Source: Lactarius indigo (Eukaryota; Basidiomycota; Agaricomycetes; Russulales; Russulaceae). Taken from it: DNA of 64,000 bases. Location: NCBI GenBank assembly GCA_025766275.1, contig JAFKAC010000009.1, forward strand, positions 186,001-250,000. The letters run 5' to 3'. The notes below the pieces were generated by a model, which was given only the letters and a program-made list of their open reading frames with translations, made no database searches and was not told where the DNA came from. Below are positions 44,323-56,260 of this stretch, in pieces. Position 1 is the stretch's first letter. Every line of letters starts with the position of its first letter. The position numbers were made by a program, and so were the translations under genes.

Positions 44323-44668
44323 TATGGCGACCAAGGATGGGCAGTGGAAGAAGAGAAAGAGGCGGATGTAAAGGAGAAGAGAAGAGTGCGCAACAAGGCG
44401 GCGACGAGGTAGTTAAGTTAAAAAAAAGACGTGGTGACGGCCAACGTTATATATAGTCTCTCGGCTATTTGCGAGAAGAACTTCGCTTCATATGATTACA
44501 TAACTACCGTCGTTTATTTTTAGACCCTCGTGCACGGACCAAGTGCTACTCACTCCATCACACGTGACCTCGCTCTGTTGATCAAACGCGTCCTTATAGG
44601 ATTCAGACCCCGACTACAATATAAGGTCTTCCCTATGGCCCCTTTCCACCTCTTCACTTTCACTCGTC
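44323..44668. promoter_or_regulatory. Divergent promoter region (346 bp)
   Basis: Shared upstream region of the glycoprotein (-) and HMG-box (+) genes. On the minus strand TATATATAA lies at 44455-44447, about 125 bp before the glycoprotein ATG. On the + strand TATAAG lies at 44620-44625, about 49 bp before the HMG ATG. A CACGTG E-box core is present near 44562. Confidence 0.6.
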
Positions 44669-45171
44669 ATGGCTAGGACTGCAACAGGTGTGTCCCTTTT
44701 GTGTCACTTGTTACTCTTATCACTAACTCTATCCGTAGAAACCACAACCAAGACCGCAACCCGTCGCGCTAATGCAAAGCCCAAAGATAGTCAGTGTCTT
44801 GTTCGTATACATGCGCATATACTTATACCCCTCCGCAGCCGAGGGGAAGCCAAAGCGTCCTCCTTCTGCGTACAACCTTTTTGTCAAAGACCACATGAAG
44901 ACCTACCTGGCAGAGAATCCAGGAAAGACCAATAAGGACGCCATGAAGCATGTGTGTCTCGACTCCTTTTGTTCTCCGCTTCTTCTCTCATGATCGTACC
45001 TAGATTGGCGCGTTGTGGAAAGATGCCCCCGAGAATCCCAAACGTGGCCAAGATGCAAAGGAGAAGGCCCCCAAGAAAACCCCGAAGCGGTCAAAGAAGG
45101 CTGCAGCAGCAGAAGACTCTGAGGGCGCCGAGGGCGAGGGCCCCCAGGTGGAGCCTGGCAGCGACGAATGA
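44669..45171 (+). CDS. NHP6: NHP6-like HMG-box chromatin protein
   Basis: Four exons: 44669-44687, 44739-44789, 44839-44951, 45004-45171. All phases agree and give 116 aa. A single HMG box reads KPKRPPSAYNLFVKDHM, ENPGKTNKDAMKHIGALWKD, preceded by a short basic N-terminus (TTTKTATRRANAKPK). The tail is Lys-rich (KEKAPKKTPKRSKK), then acidic (EDSEGAEGEGPQVEPGSDE). One box plus basic flank fits the Nhp6/HMGB class that bends DNA and assists FACT and promoter assembly. The acidic tail is longer than in yeast Nhp6, more like HMGB. Nuclear. The first exon is only 19 bp of coding sequence. Confidence 0.92.
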
Positions 45172-46179
45172 ACATTCTTGTGGGTTCCTTGCGACCGTCG
45201 TCCTCGATAGCTTTTAGGTTCGGTACATTATTGCCTTATTTCCTTCCGATTCTTTGCTGTGTATTTTATTGTCTCATACCCGTAATTCCATACTGTTTTT
45301 GGGGTCGTGAATCGTTGTCATGATGTGATCATGTCGGTTATAGTCTGACAACCGAGGTGATGAGTATTCCGTTCAGTGACGAGAGTTGACCGGTTGACCC
45401 TCACTATGTTCCTCCACCGGTAAGATCCGCCGCGCTCTCGAAACAGAAGCTTTTGAATTGTTAATGCGTAATAATTGTGCCACCGTGTGGGCCAGGCGGA
45501 ACGAAAGCTTCCATACCTGTTTCCGAGAGTGCTTGCGGAGAGCAAACGCTTCGCCTAGTGGGTCTCTGGAGAGCCGCCACTGGATGTTGGGCGCGAGCGG
45601 CACCGGAATGTGAGGATGCGTTACAGTCAAGATCTAGTGCTGCTGCCGCCCCGCCACGACACGACACGAATGGGAGCACTCATCAGCGTTACGCAGTTGG
45701 TCGGTCCACAATAACCGCCCTCAAGAAGCCAGAGCGCCTCTTGTACACGATTCATTTCGGCTGCAGTCGGATTGTCGTCGACCCACGCTATGAAATCGCC
45801 ATGGCGCTGAGTGGCGCACGGTGAAGAGGGTGGCGACGCTCAATACTGTAGTATCAAGTGGGGTGCGGCTTGCATCCCTTTGGTGTACGAAAGGTAAAGG
45901 CTCAAGTAGCTCGCCCCAACGACAGTATAAGACCGAGAGATGACCGGTGTATGAAATAGAGCGTACAGATCCTTCTGCCTGCACAAAGCAGTCCTCGCGG
46001 GAGAACCTGTCGAGTAGATTTCTGGCATATTTGAGACCCCTGGACCCCAGCGGGGAGCGATGGCGCCGAACAAAGGACGAGCGACAGTTGAGAAGTAAGA
46101 AGGGTAAGGTTATAGAAATCAAGGAATGGCCTGTGGCCGCAGCGCCCCCGGTTGTCCGTCGAGGAGACTAGAGGATGTA
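45172..46179. other. Intergenic between HMG gene and pogo element
   Basis: Holds the HMG 3' UTR. No reading frame with recognisable motifs. The pogo element target TA lies at 46180-46181. Confidence 0.6.
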
Positions 46180-46181
46180 TA

Positions 46182-46205
46182 CTATCACGTACGGGCTATT
46201 GCAAA
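46182..46205 (+). repeat. Pogo element left terminal inverted repeat
   Basis: 24 bp, perfect complement of 49529-49552; preceded by TA at 46180. Confidence 0.95.
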
Positions 46206-46583
46206 AAAAACACCAAATCACTTCTGGAGTCTCAACAACTCATCGTAGCTACTACAAATTGTACATACTCATAGAAAATAGTATTCAACATCCTCTGAAG
46301 ATTTTTTCGTATTTGTTTCGATTTTATTTGAGGGTTCGGAATACATCCGAGTTTGCACGCACATCTGCAACTTTTTGTCACGAATGGTCACACCAACGGC
46401 AGAATACGGCAAGCGAGTAAGCGGTCGGCAATTCGGCATTTGTGGCAAAGCACAATTGCACTTGCGAGTGCGGTGCACGCTCACACAACGAACATGGAGT
46501 TTTGATGGAAACGCGACAAGTTAAACTGTATTAGGGTGTTGTAATAGTAGGGGGGGATGGAGGGGTATGATAATAAACAATCA

Positions 46584-49055
46584 TTATTCTATGTGCTGCT
46601 GCGAATATGGGGGGAATGGTTGAGCTGAAAACAAAGTGCCGGGTATATTCCAGAAGTTGGGTGGGGGGTAAGGTGGCGGGAAGCCAGGAGGAATGGTCGG
46701 TCCAGGAGTTGATGAGGGCCCAGCTACAATGCCATTGTCGATGCGGGCTCGCTTTTGGGGCTGTGAGCCAAACAACCCCTCAAAGCGAGGGTCGGTCTTT
46801 AGTGCAGGGTGTTTTTCGAAATGATTTGTTATTCTTTTGATGAGTTCGTCCTTTTTCCCGCCCTCTGGCAGCGCAAGTGCGATGGCAATGTCTTCAAGAT
46901 CTTCTTTTCGCCTTGACTTGTTCAACGGCCCAGCAAAGACTCGTGTGTAGTCTGCTCTCCGTTTGCGCCGTGCTTCATCCTCAGAGGTTTTGCGGGCCAA
47001 CTCCTCAGCTGCCTTCTGCTCCTTCAACTTTGCCTCTTCATGGAGTTGTTTGATGCAATCGCGACCTTCCTCAGATGTAAGGACCGTCGACCCATTAAGT
47101 GGCCTCTCTGTCCGGCACTGGGAGTTCTTCTTTCCCACCTTGGCATTCAGCAGCTGCTGCTGCTGCGTGATCGTCTGCCCCACATAATAGCAGTGAGTCT
47201 GCAGGGAGCTGTTCATGGCTATTAGGTTTGCAATCATGGACCGAAGCTCGCCATTCTCTCTCTCAGAGTCTGCAAGTTGTGCTTCCACAGGTTTTGAGCG
47301 GTCTATTATCGGGGCTGGCACTGACGATGCTGAGTGTTCGGACTGTGACAGTGACGTTGACCGTGACAAGGGCTGGATGGGACCAGGCACTGGCGCAGTG
47401 TTTGCCAGGCGAAGACTGCGCCTGGGTTGTGTTATTGAGGACTCAGAGTTAGTCATGGAGTCTTGTGCTGAGGGAGTGATGTCGTCCTGCATCTGAGCAG
47501 ACATGAGTGACTGAGCCGAAATGGGAAACTCAGGGGAACTCCGAGTGGGAACACGAGTTCCCTGATTAGGCGTTGAGCCTCTGTTGATCGATTCCGCCAT
47601 CGATTCCACCGCACTTTGTGTGTCGGTAGACTCGGTACCCATTTCCAGGCCTGGAGAATGGCCAGGGTTGCTATTCTCGTTGGGTCCATCACCATCCAGG
47701 GAAGCTGACTGCTCGGGATTACCAGGTGAAACAGGGAAAGTTTCCGGCAATGGTGGGTTTGTTGATGAATAAAAGCTGGGCGCAAAATCGAACTTGGAGA
47801 ATATTTGGGGGTTCAATGGGCGGATACCTGATTTCTTCCAAGCAGATAGGATTGTTGACTCTTTGAACGACTCGGTGCGTGCTGCCAGATATTCTTTGAT
47901 AAAGTTTTGATGCGTTATTCCTCCCCCAGTTTCGTCCAGCACAACCGAACATTGTTTCTGCCAGGCTCTTTGCAAGGGCCCGAAAACACCGACATCAAGA
48001 GGCTGGAGGCGGTGTGAGGTATGAGGAGGGAGAGCAAAAAGTTCGATATTGGCCTCCACTGCGGCCTCACACAGTTCGATCGACGCATGTGAATGGTGGC
48101 CATCGTAAATCAACAGAATTGGCTTTCCAGTTTTATTTTTCTCCCTCGCCTGTGGAACAAAGAGTTTCTCGAACCACTGTAAGCCGATATAATCGCTTGT
48201 CCAGCCCTTTTCTGACAGGGCAACCCTGCGGACATCCGGTAAGTCATCGCCTGCAGTCTTCGAAAACCCCAGAAGCACTTACATGATCCCATCTTCCTCG
48301 AAGTATTCATCCCGGAGTACACATTTCCCGGAGAGAACAAATCCAGGCTTCAGACTAGAGCCGTCTGCGGAGACACATTCAATGACTGTGACCAGTTCAA
48401 GACTGGCACTCTGGAGCTTTGTGCGTGCTGATTGTTCTTGGGAGTACAGGAACCGTGTGTTGTCCATCTTTCTTCCGCCACCTAACTGGATTCCCTTCTC
48501 GTCCATGTTATAGATATTCTCCCATGGTATGTCTTTTTCCTTTATAAAATCCCCTAGAAGCCAGAAATGTTGACTGACAATTGTGGGGTTAAAGCATTGC
48601 GCACGCTTTGGGTCGAGTCCAGTTGGCCACCTCAACACCAAATCGGGATTGCGGGTCAGGAAGGGATAGACCCAGTTTCTTGAAGGTAGCTGACGTTTCC
48701 CAGTTTCATTTGACTTCTTTTGGAGGACTTTACTAAGATCCCCCACATGTGTTCGCAGCATGCACTTTGAGACGGGTCGCCCAGTGGCCCCCATGTAAGT
48801 GACCCACTCGCACACGGTCTTCTCCTGTGCTTCATCAAGTAATTGCTTTGATGCTTGTGCTTTAGATCGGGGGCCATTGACCCCTTGATGCCGGCGTCGA
48901 AGTGTGTGGTATGAAACTTTGAAGTGTCGTGCAGCCTGAGAGATTTGTTTGAAAGTTCCGTTGGTGAGTGCCTTCTTTGCTTCTTCAAGCCTCTTCTCTG
49001 TAGCATCTTCTAGTTGTTTTCTTGTTACTTTCTTGCTTAGTTGTGTCCTTGCCAT
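46584..49055 (-). CDS. Pogo-type DD35D transposase, intact
   Basis: Exon 1 49055-48283, a 57-bp GT-AG intron (48282-48226), exon 2 48225-46584; 804 aa from ATG 49055 (MARTQLSKKVTRKQL). Two N-terminal helix-turn-helix regions: psq-like (ISQAARHFKVSYHTLRRR) and CENP-B-like (EKTVCEWVTYMGATGRPVS). The catalytic core has first Asp in NMDEKGIQLG, second in LLIYDGHHSH and third in LQPLDVGVFG, with exactly 35 residues between the last two. The C-terminal 350 residues are Ser/Pro-rich, then Lys/Glu-rich. An upstream in-frame ATG at 49148 would add 31 residues. The intron removes the stop that splits the gene in a naive translation. Catalyses cut-and-paste transposition into TA. Confidence 0.92.
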
Positions 49056-49528
49056 GTCCCGAGCGCCTGAGCCCAAATGGAATGAGTGCAGTGGAAGCGT
49101 CACTGCTCCGGTAATCTTTCCATTCCCGAGATACCGGCCCATCTTCAAAAGGAGCTTGAATTCACATCACGTCTCCGTCACACTCTGGGACACTTTTCGT
49201 GTTTTTCCCTTCTGCAAGCTGATCGCATCAGCCTGGTGAGTCAAAAATTGCCATGGGAAATGTTCTTTATATGCCCTAACACCCTAGCCCTGCAGATCTT
49301 AATTTTTTTTGGAAGATCGTTGGGATCTGTGCACATAGAAACCTCTTGAAAACGACCACCTTACCTTTTTGTTTACTTTCCCTTTGTATTCACCAATAGA
49401 TTCCCTTTTTTTTTTTCTGATCATGTATCTACACAACCTACTGTACATAGTGTAATTTTTTTGGGCTTAAAGGATGTCGGGAAAGCAGCGATCTATCCCA
49501 ATCTCTGAGATTTGCACAACAATGGGCA

Positions 49529-49552
49529 TTTGCAATAGCCCGTACGTGATAG
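49529..49552 (-). repeat. Pogo element right terminal inverted repeat
   Basis: 24 bp, perfect complement of 46182-46205; followed by TA at 49553. Confidence 0.95.
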
Positions 49553-49783
49553 TACACCTTCGGCTTCAGGGCTCTTTGCCGCACCACCATCGAGTCCGAG
49601 GGCTTACCTAAGAGAGAGGAAATGCCACAAAGGGACAAGACATGACGATAAACCCTAACTAGGATGTTGTTGCCCAGATCCAGAGCAGTCCGTTTACACG
49701 TTTACTGGCACCACCACCACCCTCACACCAGCCACAGCTCTTCTCGTCCTTTTGTTGTCGCAGTCCGCTGCTACTCTGACACA

Positions 49784-51029
49784 ATGCCAAAAGCGTCCCG
49801 AGTGTACTTTGCCGTCAGAGTTGGCAGAGAGCCAGGCATCTACGAGACATGGTTACATTCCCCACCCTTACTACTGAGAACAATCTCATTGATTCTTTTT
49901 CTCTGTGATTAGGGAAGAATGCCACAAACAGGTCGTCCGTTATCCTCGTGCGGTGTTTAAGAAACTGAGGAGCCTCGACAAAGCGAAGGCATTTGTGAAC
50001 GAACGCGGCGGCACGCCAGACCCCACAGAGTCCGATATCGAGCCGGCGGACAGTCTGAGCCAGACGAGGGCTTCGGTCGATTCGAGTTTGCCGACGAAAG
50101 CGTCACAATCCTCATCGACAATCGCACCAACGCCCGTCGCCGGTCCGTCCAATTCACCGCTGAGCGCCGCAGCGGGGCCATCGCAAACCACCAGGCTCTC
50201 GTCTTCGGTGGACGTCGTGTACACAGACGGCGCTTGTTCGAGAAACGGCCAGGCTGGGTCTGTTGGTGGCATCGGCGTGTGGTGGGGCCCTGGTGATCCT
50301 CGGTGTGTGTGCTCTCTCGGTCGTAGACGCCCAGTTCACTAACCGCGTGTCGCGTGCAGAAACATCTCCGAGCGCTGTCCAGGCAGTAGGCAGACCAACA
50401 ACCGTGCAGAGTTGATTGTACGCTTGGTTCATATATTCACTGCTGAATCCTTCTCTGAAATACGTCCACGTAGGCCATCATCCGTGCTCTGGAGACCGCC
50501 CCAACAACTTCAACATACCTCGTCATTAAAAGTGACTCAAAATACGCCATGAGATGTAATTTATTTATGTCACCGGTTCACCGTACTTTTTCTAATTGGA
50601 TATGCAGGCATTCACGAGTGGCTTCCCAAGTGGCGCGAGAAAAAAAAGTTTCGTACACTCCAGGGGACGCCGGTCAAAAACGCGGAGCTCATATTGTACG
50701 CGGAAGCCTTGATCTCCTGGAGAGAAAAGGCCGGCCAGGCCGTTGAGCTTCGACATGTACCTGGGCACGCAGGTGACGTAGGAAATGAGGGCGCAGATAA
50801 ACTGGCTGTTCGCGGATGCTTTCTACACGAGGTGAACACTGCAAATTGGGTCGAGCGGAGGCTCCAAGTAGAGAGAAAGAAGGCTGCTATGGATGCATCG
50901 GTGAGCGCCGCCAAAGATCTTGGGAAGGGAGATGACTCACGTCACCGTGTGGTTGATTGGCAGATGTTCGCAGATATGATACTTAATGATGAACAACTTC
51001 TGGCAGAGTTGGAGGAAAACTCGAGTTGA
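49784..51029 (+). CDS. RNH1: Ribonuclease H1
   Basis: Five exons: 49784-49851, 49913-50302, 50360-50417, 50474-50555, 50608-51029. All phases agree and give 339 aa. The N-terminal hybrid-binding (caulimovirus viroplasmin-type) domain reads YFAVRVGREPGIYETWEECHKQV, split by intron 1. A Ser/Pro-rich linker leads to the RNase H fold. Catalytic acids are all present: D in VYTDGACSRNG, E in NNRAELIAI, D in VIKSDSKYA, and D in NEGADKLAV, with H in HVPGHAGD. It cleaves the RNA strand of RNA-DNA hybrids in nucleus or mitochondria. It starts about 230 bp from the right end of the pogo element, which could lie in its promoter, and ends 133 bp before the ORC1 ATG. Confidence 0.93.
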
Positions 51030-51162
51030 CTCCCTGGATTTTCAGAGCATTGACTTTATATCTACGAGATGTAACTTATTTGCTACCGTGTATTAAACTT
51101 TTCCGGCCCGGACGTCCGATGACCGTGACAAGACGCGTCGCGTTTGTGACTGCGTGACAGTA

Positions 51163-53796
51163 ATGGCGGTCAACGGTGAGCTCGAGGGTCGGACAACACC
51201 ACAGACGCCTCGACGGTCTAAGCGGCATCAACCTACCGTTTTCGCCAACCAGCCTTCTCTCTCGCAACGTCGCGACGACAAGTGGTCATCTCCTCCACTT
51301 CATACCCGCAACACCGTCTCTACAGACCTGATCGACGATGAGGAGTCTACTGACGACTTGTCCACGACATTCTACGCGCAGTTTTCTCGCTCTTCGCGTG
51401 TCGACAAGGTCGGAAGTGTAGCTTCAGAAGCGTTCTCAGTCGGAGACACTGTACTTCTCGCGACCAACGTTAACAGGCCAAGCGTTGGCATTATAATTGC
51501 TCTATGGGAGGTATCCAGGCCCGTCACGGATTCCCAGATGCTCGCAAAGGTGCACTGGTTTCTTCGCCCAACCGAACTTGCGCAATTGCGTGCGAAGAGG
51601 GGGCATCTGCCGGTACGCCATAAATCCTTGTTGCCGTCCACATGACCCATAATACCTCCCTTTGTACAGAACGAGATCTACCTCTCCCTTGATGCAACTT
51701 CCGTCGTCCACACCTCTGCCGTCCTTACCCACTGCGCCGTCTCATCTACGCGGACGACAAGTCATACCCCCACATCTTCTCGATACAAAGCTCCGTCATC
51801 CACGACAGAGAACACGTTCTTCTGCGTCAACGCAGTAGACTCTCGACGTGGACTGTACTACGAACTAGACTGGCGCGGCCACCGGGAACAGTCCCTCGAA
51901 CGCGCCCAGGCAGACGGCGTCGAATGGGGTTCCGGTGCTCCCTGGGTGGTCGCCGTCCAGCCCGTCGTGAAACGGCGGAGGGCCGATCCAGCACATGGCA
52001 CAGACAGCGACGGAGAGTACAGAGACGTCGAATCCTCCGGCGTCGACTCCACCGCATGTACCTTACCCCCCGACGACGACGACCCCGCGACTCCCCGCAC
52101 GCCCTCCAAAAGACGCCGGCGAGCCGCTTCCGCAGCCTCCACGCCTACGCCCACGACCCCGCGCCGCAAACGCGCCGCGCCGGCAGCTCTGGCCGCACCG
52201 ACCCCGCACTCAAAACGCGCCATTCGCGCGCGCGCGCACCGTCGTCGTCCTGTCATGCTGGCCCCGCCGCCGCCACCACCCGAAATGGCCGGTGCTTTCG
52301 CGCTTGGCGAGGTGTCGACGGAGACGGACCCGTGGTTGCGCGCAATGCATGCGCTGCATGTTGGCGCGCGTCCTGAGGCGCTTCCTTGTCGGACTGACGA
52401 ATACGCACGGGTCATGCGCGCGGTTGAGGAGTTGCTGGAGGAGGGAAGCGGCGGGTGTATTTGTTGCGTTTTTTCTTTTTAAAAAGGCGGCGGCACATGT
52501 CCCTCATTGTTGGCACAGATATCTCGGGCGTGCCGGGGACGGGTAAAACGGCTACCGTGCATGCGGTGGTGAGAGTGTTGAAACGCATGGCTGAGCAGAA
52601 CGTGTGTTCTTTGATGACTCTGTCGCTGGAGAATTGACGCGATATTTATTTTTTTTACCCCGAGTAGGAGACGAACCCCTTCACGTATGTCGAGATCAAC
52701 GGCTTGCGGATACCCGAGCCGAGCGCGGCTTATAGCCTGCTCTGGGAGGCTATTTCGGGGCACGACTCGTCGACCGACGGACATCTGCGTCTCAGTGCAA
52801 AGGCAGCTCTGAAGAACCTCTCGCGGCATTTCGGGTCGTTCCGGAGTGCAGGGCCAGGTGGTCATGCTTGGTCGGTCGTTTTGTCCTTATCGAACAGGTC
52901 GGTCGGCTCAAGGGCGGATACAGTGTCGTGCTGATGGATGAATTGGACCAGTTGATGACGGCCAAGCAGGACGTGGTGTATAATTTCTTCAACTGGCCGA
53001 CGCTCGCTGGCTCGAAGCTGGTCGTCCTCGCCGTAGCTAATACCATGGACCTTCCGGAGCGCGTCATGTCTGGCCGCGTTCGTTCCCGACTCGGTGAGCC
53101 CATTTGTCACACTTTCTTTTCGCTGCTGGGGCGCTGATGAGCGTCGGTAGGCATGGTTCGGATCAATTTCCAACCTTATACGACACCCCAGCTGGAGCAA
53201 ATCGTACACGCTCGACTTGGGGGAAGCACCGACGTGCTCTCGGCAGACGCGGTCAAGTTCGCAGCGATGAAGGTATCGAGCATCTCCGGGGACGCCCGAC
53301 GCGTCCTCGACGTCTGCCGGTACGTGTCCTTCGTCTATCCCGTATCGTACGGTCCGCTGACCGGGGGGGGGTGCATCATCCCAGGCGGACCGTAGAACTC
53401 GTGCAGCCGCTCGAGCGCGCAGCGCGCACGGACGACGTGAAGGACGTGATCCGGGACCTGCAGAACTCGCCCACGGCGGCGTTCCTGCGCGCGCTCGCGC
53501 TGCACGAGCGCATCCTACTCGCCGCGCTCCTCAAGTGCGTGCGCCGCACCGGCATAGACGAGATCCCCTGGGCGGACGTCCGCCACCAGCACCACCTGTA
53601 CGCGGGCGTATTCGCGGACAGCGCGCCGGCGCCGCGCGAGCTCGAGGGCGTGCTCGACGCGTTGCTTGCTGCGCGCGTCGTGTTGTCCGAGGCGCGCGGG
53701 GCGCGGCGTATCGTACTTAATTTGGAGCCGGCCGAAGTTGAGCGTGTACTGGGTGAGGTTGGTGGACAGCAGTGGCGGAATATGCTCGCCGCGTAG
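51163..53796 (+). CDS. ORC1: Origin recognition complex subunit 1
   Basis: Seven exons: 51163-51612, 51670-52462, 52519-52601, 52668-52870, 52924-53093, 53151-53319, 53385-53796. All phases agree and give 759 aa. A BAH domain comes first ([44 protein letters not shown]). A basic, Pro-rich disordered region follows (KRRRR, PRRKR), then the AAA+ core: Walker [11 protein letters not shown] spanning the intron at 52463-52518, Walker [11 protein letters not shown], sensor 1 [11 protein letters not shown], and Arg finger RVRSRLGM. A C-terminal winged-helix region closes the protein ([14 protein letters not shown]). It binds ATP and marks replication origins. The local GC content is high, so frames in other phases are long but meaningless. 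No lesion seen. Confidence 0.93.
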
Positions 53797-55037
53797 GTGG
53801 GAGGAGGGGGGGGCACATGCGATGCGATGTTTGGGGGTCCCTCTCGGCTACCTTAGAAAAGGACACACACGATCACACACCGCTCAAGATGCGGTCTACC
53901 CCCTTGTGACAGGAGAAGCATCCAAAGAGAATGTCCGCATGTCCTGCAGTGATTGGCGTGTACGTACACCGCCCGAGATTTATCCATTAGTTTCTGGCAG
54001 TGCAGAACTTTCCCATGGGCCCCTTGGACGCGCTCGGCGATGTTCTCCATTTCGGAGCGTGTGTGTGTATGTGTGCAGCAGAGCGTACTGTACTGGACGA
54101 CGAGCTAGCGCACTGACCAAAACTAAATTCTCGCTAGTTTCGGGCCGGTCACCGAGAGACGAAGCGAGGCCCAGTCGACGTGTGTGGACGGTGCCCGATG
54201 CGATTCCCCGATGAGATTCTGCCGTACGGAGATCCGCTCTCCACGGGATCGATCAGGGCTGGCTTGTCCTACAGGTGTTGGGTGTACGAACTACGCCCGG
54301 CACTTGTTTTGTTTTCGTGCTCAGCAGCGCCAGCCCAGTCCCTCCCTATTCAGGCAAGAGCATGAGTGCTTCTTTGCGCCGCGAAGACGGTGGGGGACGG
54401 GGAGCTGGGTACGAGGTAATTCGCCAGTTGAGTTTCATTTCCATCTTGGGTCGCCCCTTGCTTGTCCTCAAGTCCAGATCTGCCACTGATCCCAGAGGTT
54501 GTTCGTTGGCGGTCGGCAGGTTTTTGCTTTGCCTCGTATGCATGCACGAGAAGCTGACGCCCTTGGTCGGTGCGGCCGCCATGGAACGTGCCGTGCCGTG
54601 ATGTGATGCGTGAATGATGATCACCGCACATCCAGTGTCGATTGCGCCTGACCCATAACCATATCATGTTGCCGCATTTGTCTGGTTCCGGCCGCCGTCG
54701 CTCTTTCACTTTGCAGCCGAACACGTATCAACTTCATAACGTCTTTTGCTGTGCACCAGTGCCAACTTGTCTTTTTTTTACTATAACTAAAAGATAGAGG
54801 GTCCGAAAGGGAGAAATACAGCGCTCGAGATGACTGGCGCAATGTCGTGGAAATATTTATACAAATTCATGAGAGTCCCGTGCATTAATAGCGCCATGCA
54901 GACACTGGCGGGCCCAGAGCTCATTCTCACTGGCACTGGCACTACTAGTACTACTCCCCTGACAGAAAACAGTATTCAGCTTGAGTGTACGACCCAACTA
55001 ACCAACCACCACTTCCATCACCTTTTCGAAGTCATCC
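53797..55037. other. Intergenic, nothing recognised
   Basis: Downstream of ORC1. Frames of up to about 180 codons (53666-54214, 54350-54724) have no motif and no matching exons. A TG-rich run is at 54060-54080. Confidence 0.55.
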
Positions 55038-56260
55038 ATGAGTGGTTACGATCCTTACACCCAATCATGGGGTAACCCCCCTTCGAATGGAGCTGCCTCT
55101 TTCGATCATAATGTCGCCTGTGAGTTAACTAGACATGCCCCGTCCCAAGCGGCAGGACACTGACGCTGGGCTAACTTGGAAAAAAAAGCATCACAGTTCC
55201 GGAGTCGCCAGCAGAATGGCGCACCCGTTGCAGCAGGTCCCTACTACCCCGAGCTAAATCAGATAGCAGCTGCATCAGAAGCTCCACAGCGACACGCGGG
55301 TGCGTCGGTCGTGTCACTCTGGTCTCTCTCTCACGTACGCGCTGACAACCGGGGTGCCACTTTCCAGCGGCATATCCAGCGCCCGTCCAAGCTGCCGCAC
55401 GTACTACCGCCGTGACAGCAGCCGGCGCACCACAGTTCACAGGGGGCGGCGCTTCAGGTTCGACGCCTCGTGATACGCGCCGGGGCCACAAACTTGAACA
55501 GTCTGGGCCTCAGGCTGCCGCCGCTTCTCCTCAACTCAACATTTCGGGTCTGCCGCGGGATTGTGAGTCATACTACTCGTACGGGCGAGACGGCCGTGGT
55601 GTGTGGTGTTCACCCTCCCATCAACAGATCATCAACATCTCTCTGCTGCCGGATGGACCCCTGCTCCTGTCGTCGCGGGACGGCGCCCCTCGCATGCCGA
55701 TCCACACGCCGGTCGACGGCCTGGAGCGGACTATAGCCTACCCTCCTCGACCCAGCCTCCAATCGAACGACAACGCCGTTGTGCGCCTGTTCTGCTTTCA
55801 GTTGCAGTTGTATACGGTGATGCTCACGACGCAGTTAGCCTCATCGCAACACTACGGTCCGTCCTCACCACAATTGATGCAGGCCCGGGAGGCGAACAAC
55901 CCCAGCGGCGGGACACAGCAAAGATGCATCATTCCTAACTGTCAGTACAAGGCGTACTACAACGTTACCGAACAAGAGCAGATGGAGTATTGCGGGCATG
56001 GCCATGAATTGTGCGTGTGTCGCTTCTGGCGAAACAAAAAAAAACTCTCTTTTGAAATTGAGCTTGCGATGATATGCAGACAGGCGATAGAAACGGGATT
56101 CGCGAAACCCTGCACGATGTGCAAGAGGCGTCCACGCCGCTCGGGCGAGCGCGTGTGTGGTCGCGTCTGCAAGGAGCAGGAACGCCAAGCACTTCAGGTC
56201 CAAGGGTCCTACTACGGCGTACAGGTGACTCGACGGGAACCCCAAACCAGGTCGCGGTAA
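55038..56260 (+). CDS. Cys/His-rich tandem family, gene A
   Basis: Proposed exons 55038-55119, 55189-55299, 55368-55562, 55628-55777, 55839-56010, 56080-56260. Phases agree and give 296 aa. Starts MSGYDPYTQSWG. The N-terminal 200 residues are Gln/Ala/Pro/Ser-rich and disordered-looking. The C-terminal domain reads CIIPNCQYKAYYNV, EYCGHGHEL, then CTMCKRRPRRSGERVCGRVC: paired Cys with one His, probably binding zinc. A phase-2 intron follows the YC...H motif, as in genes B and C. The middle joins (exons 4-5, donor GTTGTG) are the least certain; the last two exons are well supported. No known family was recognised with certainty. Confidence 0.65.

Larger units (their letters stand above)
46182..49552 (-). 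mobile_element. Complete pogo/Tc1-mariner transposon (3371 bp)
   Basis: Terminal inverted repeats of 24 bp are perfect: CTATCACGTACGGGC... at 46182-46205, and its complement at 49529-49552. TA is on each side (46180-46181, 49553-49554), the expected duplicated target of this superfamily. It holds a single transposase gene without stops or frameshifts, 379 bp from one repeat and 474 bp from the other. Everything needed for autonomous movement appears intact. Confidence 0.93.

Noticed and set aside
48276..48283. Stop codon splitting the pogo transposase into two genes
   Set aside because: It lies in a 57-bp intron with good GTAAGT and GCAG signals; splicing restores DGIMVALSEKGW in frame.
53666..54214. 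182-codon frame overlapping the ORC1 3' end
   Set aside because: Begins as an out-of-phase shadow of ORC1 exon 7 and continues into unmotifed intergenic sequence.
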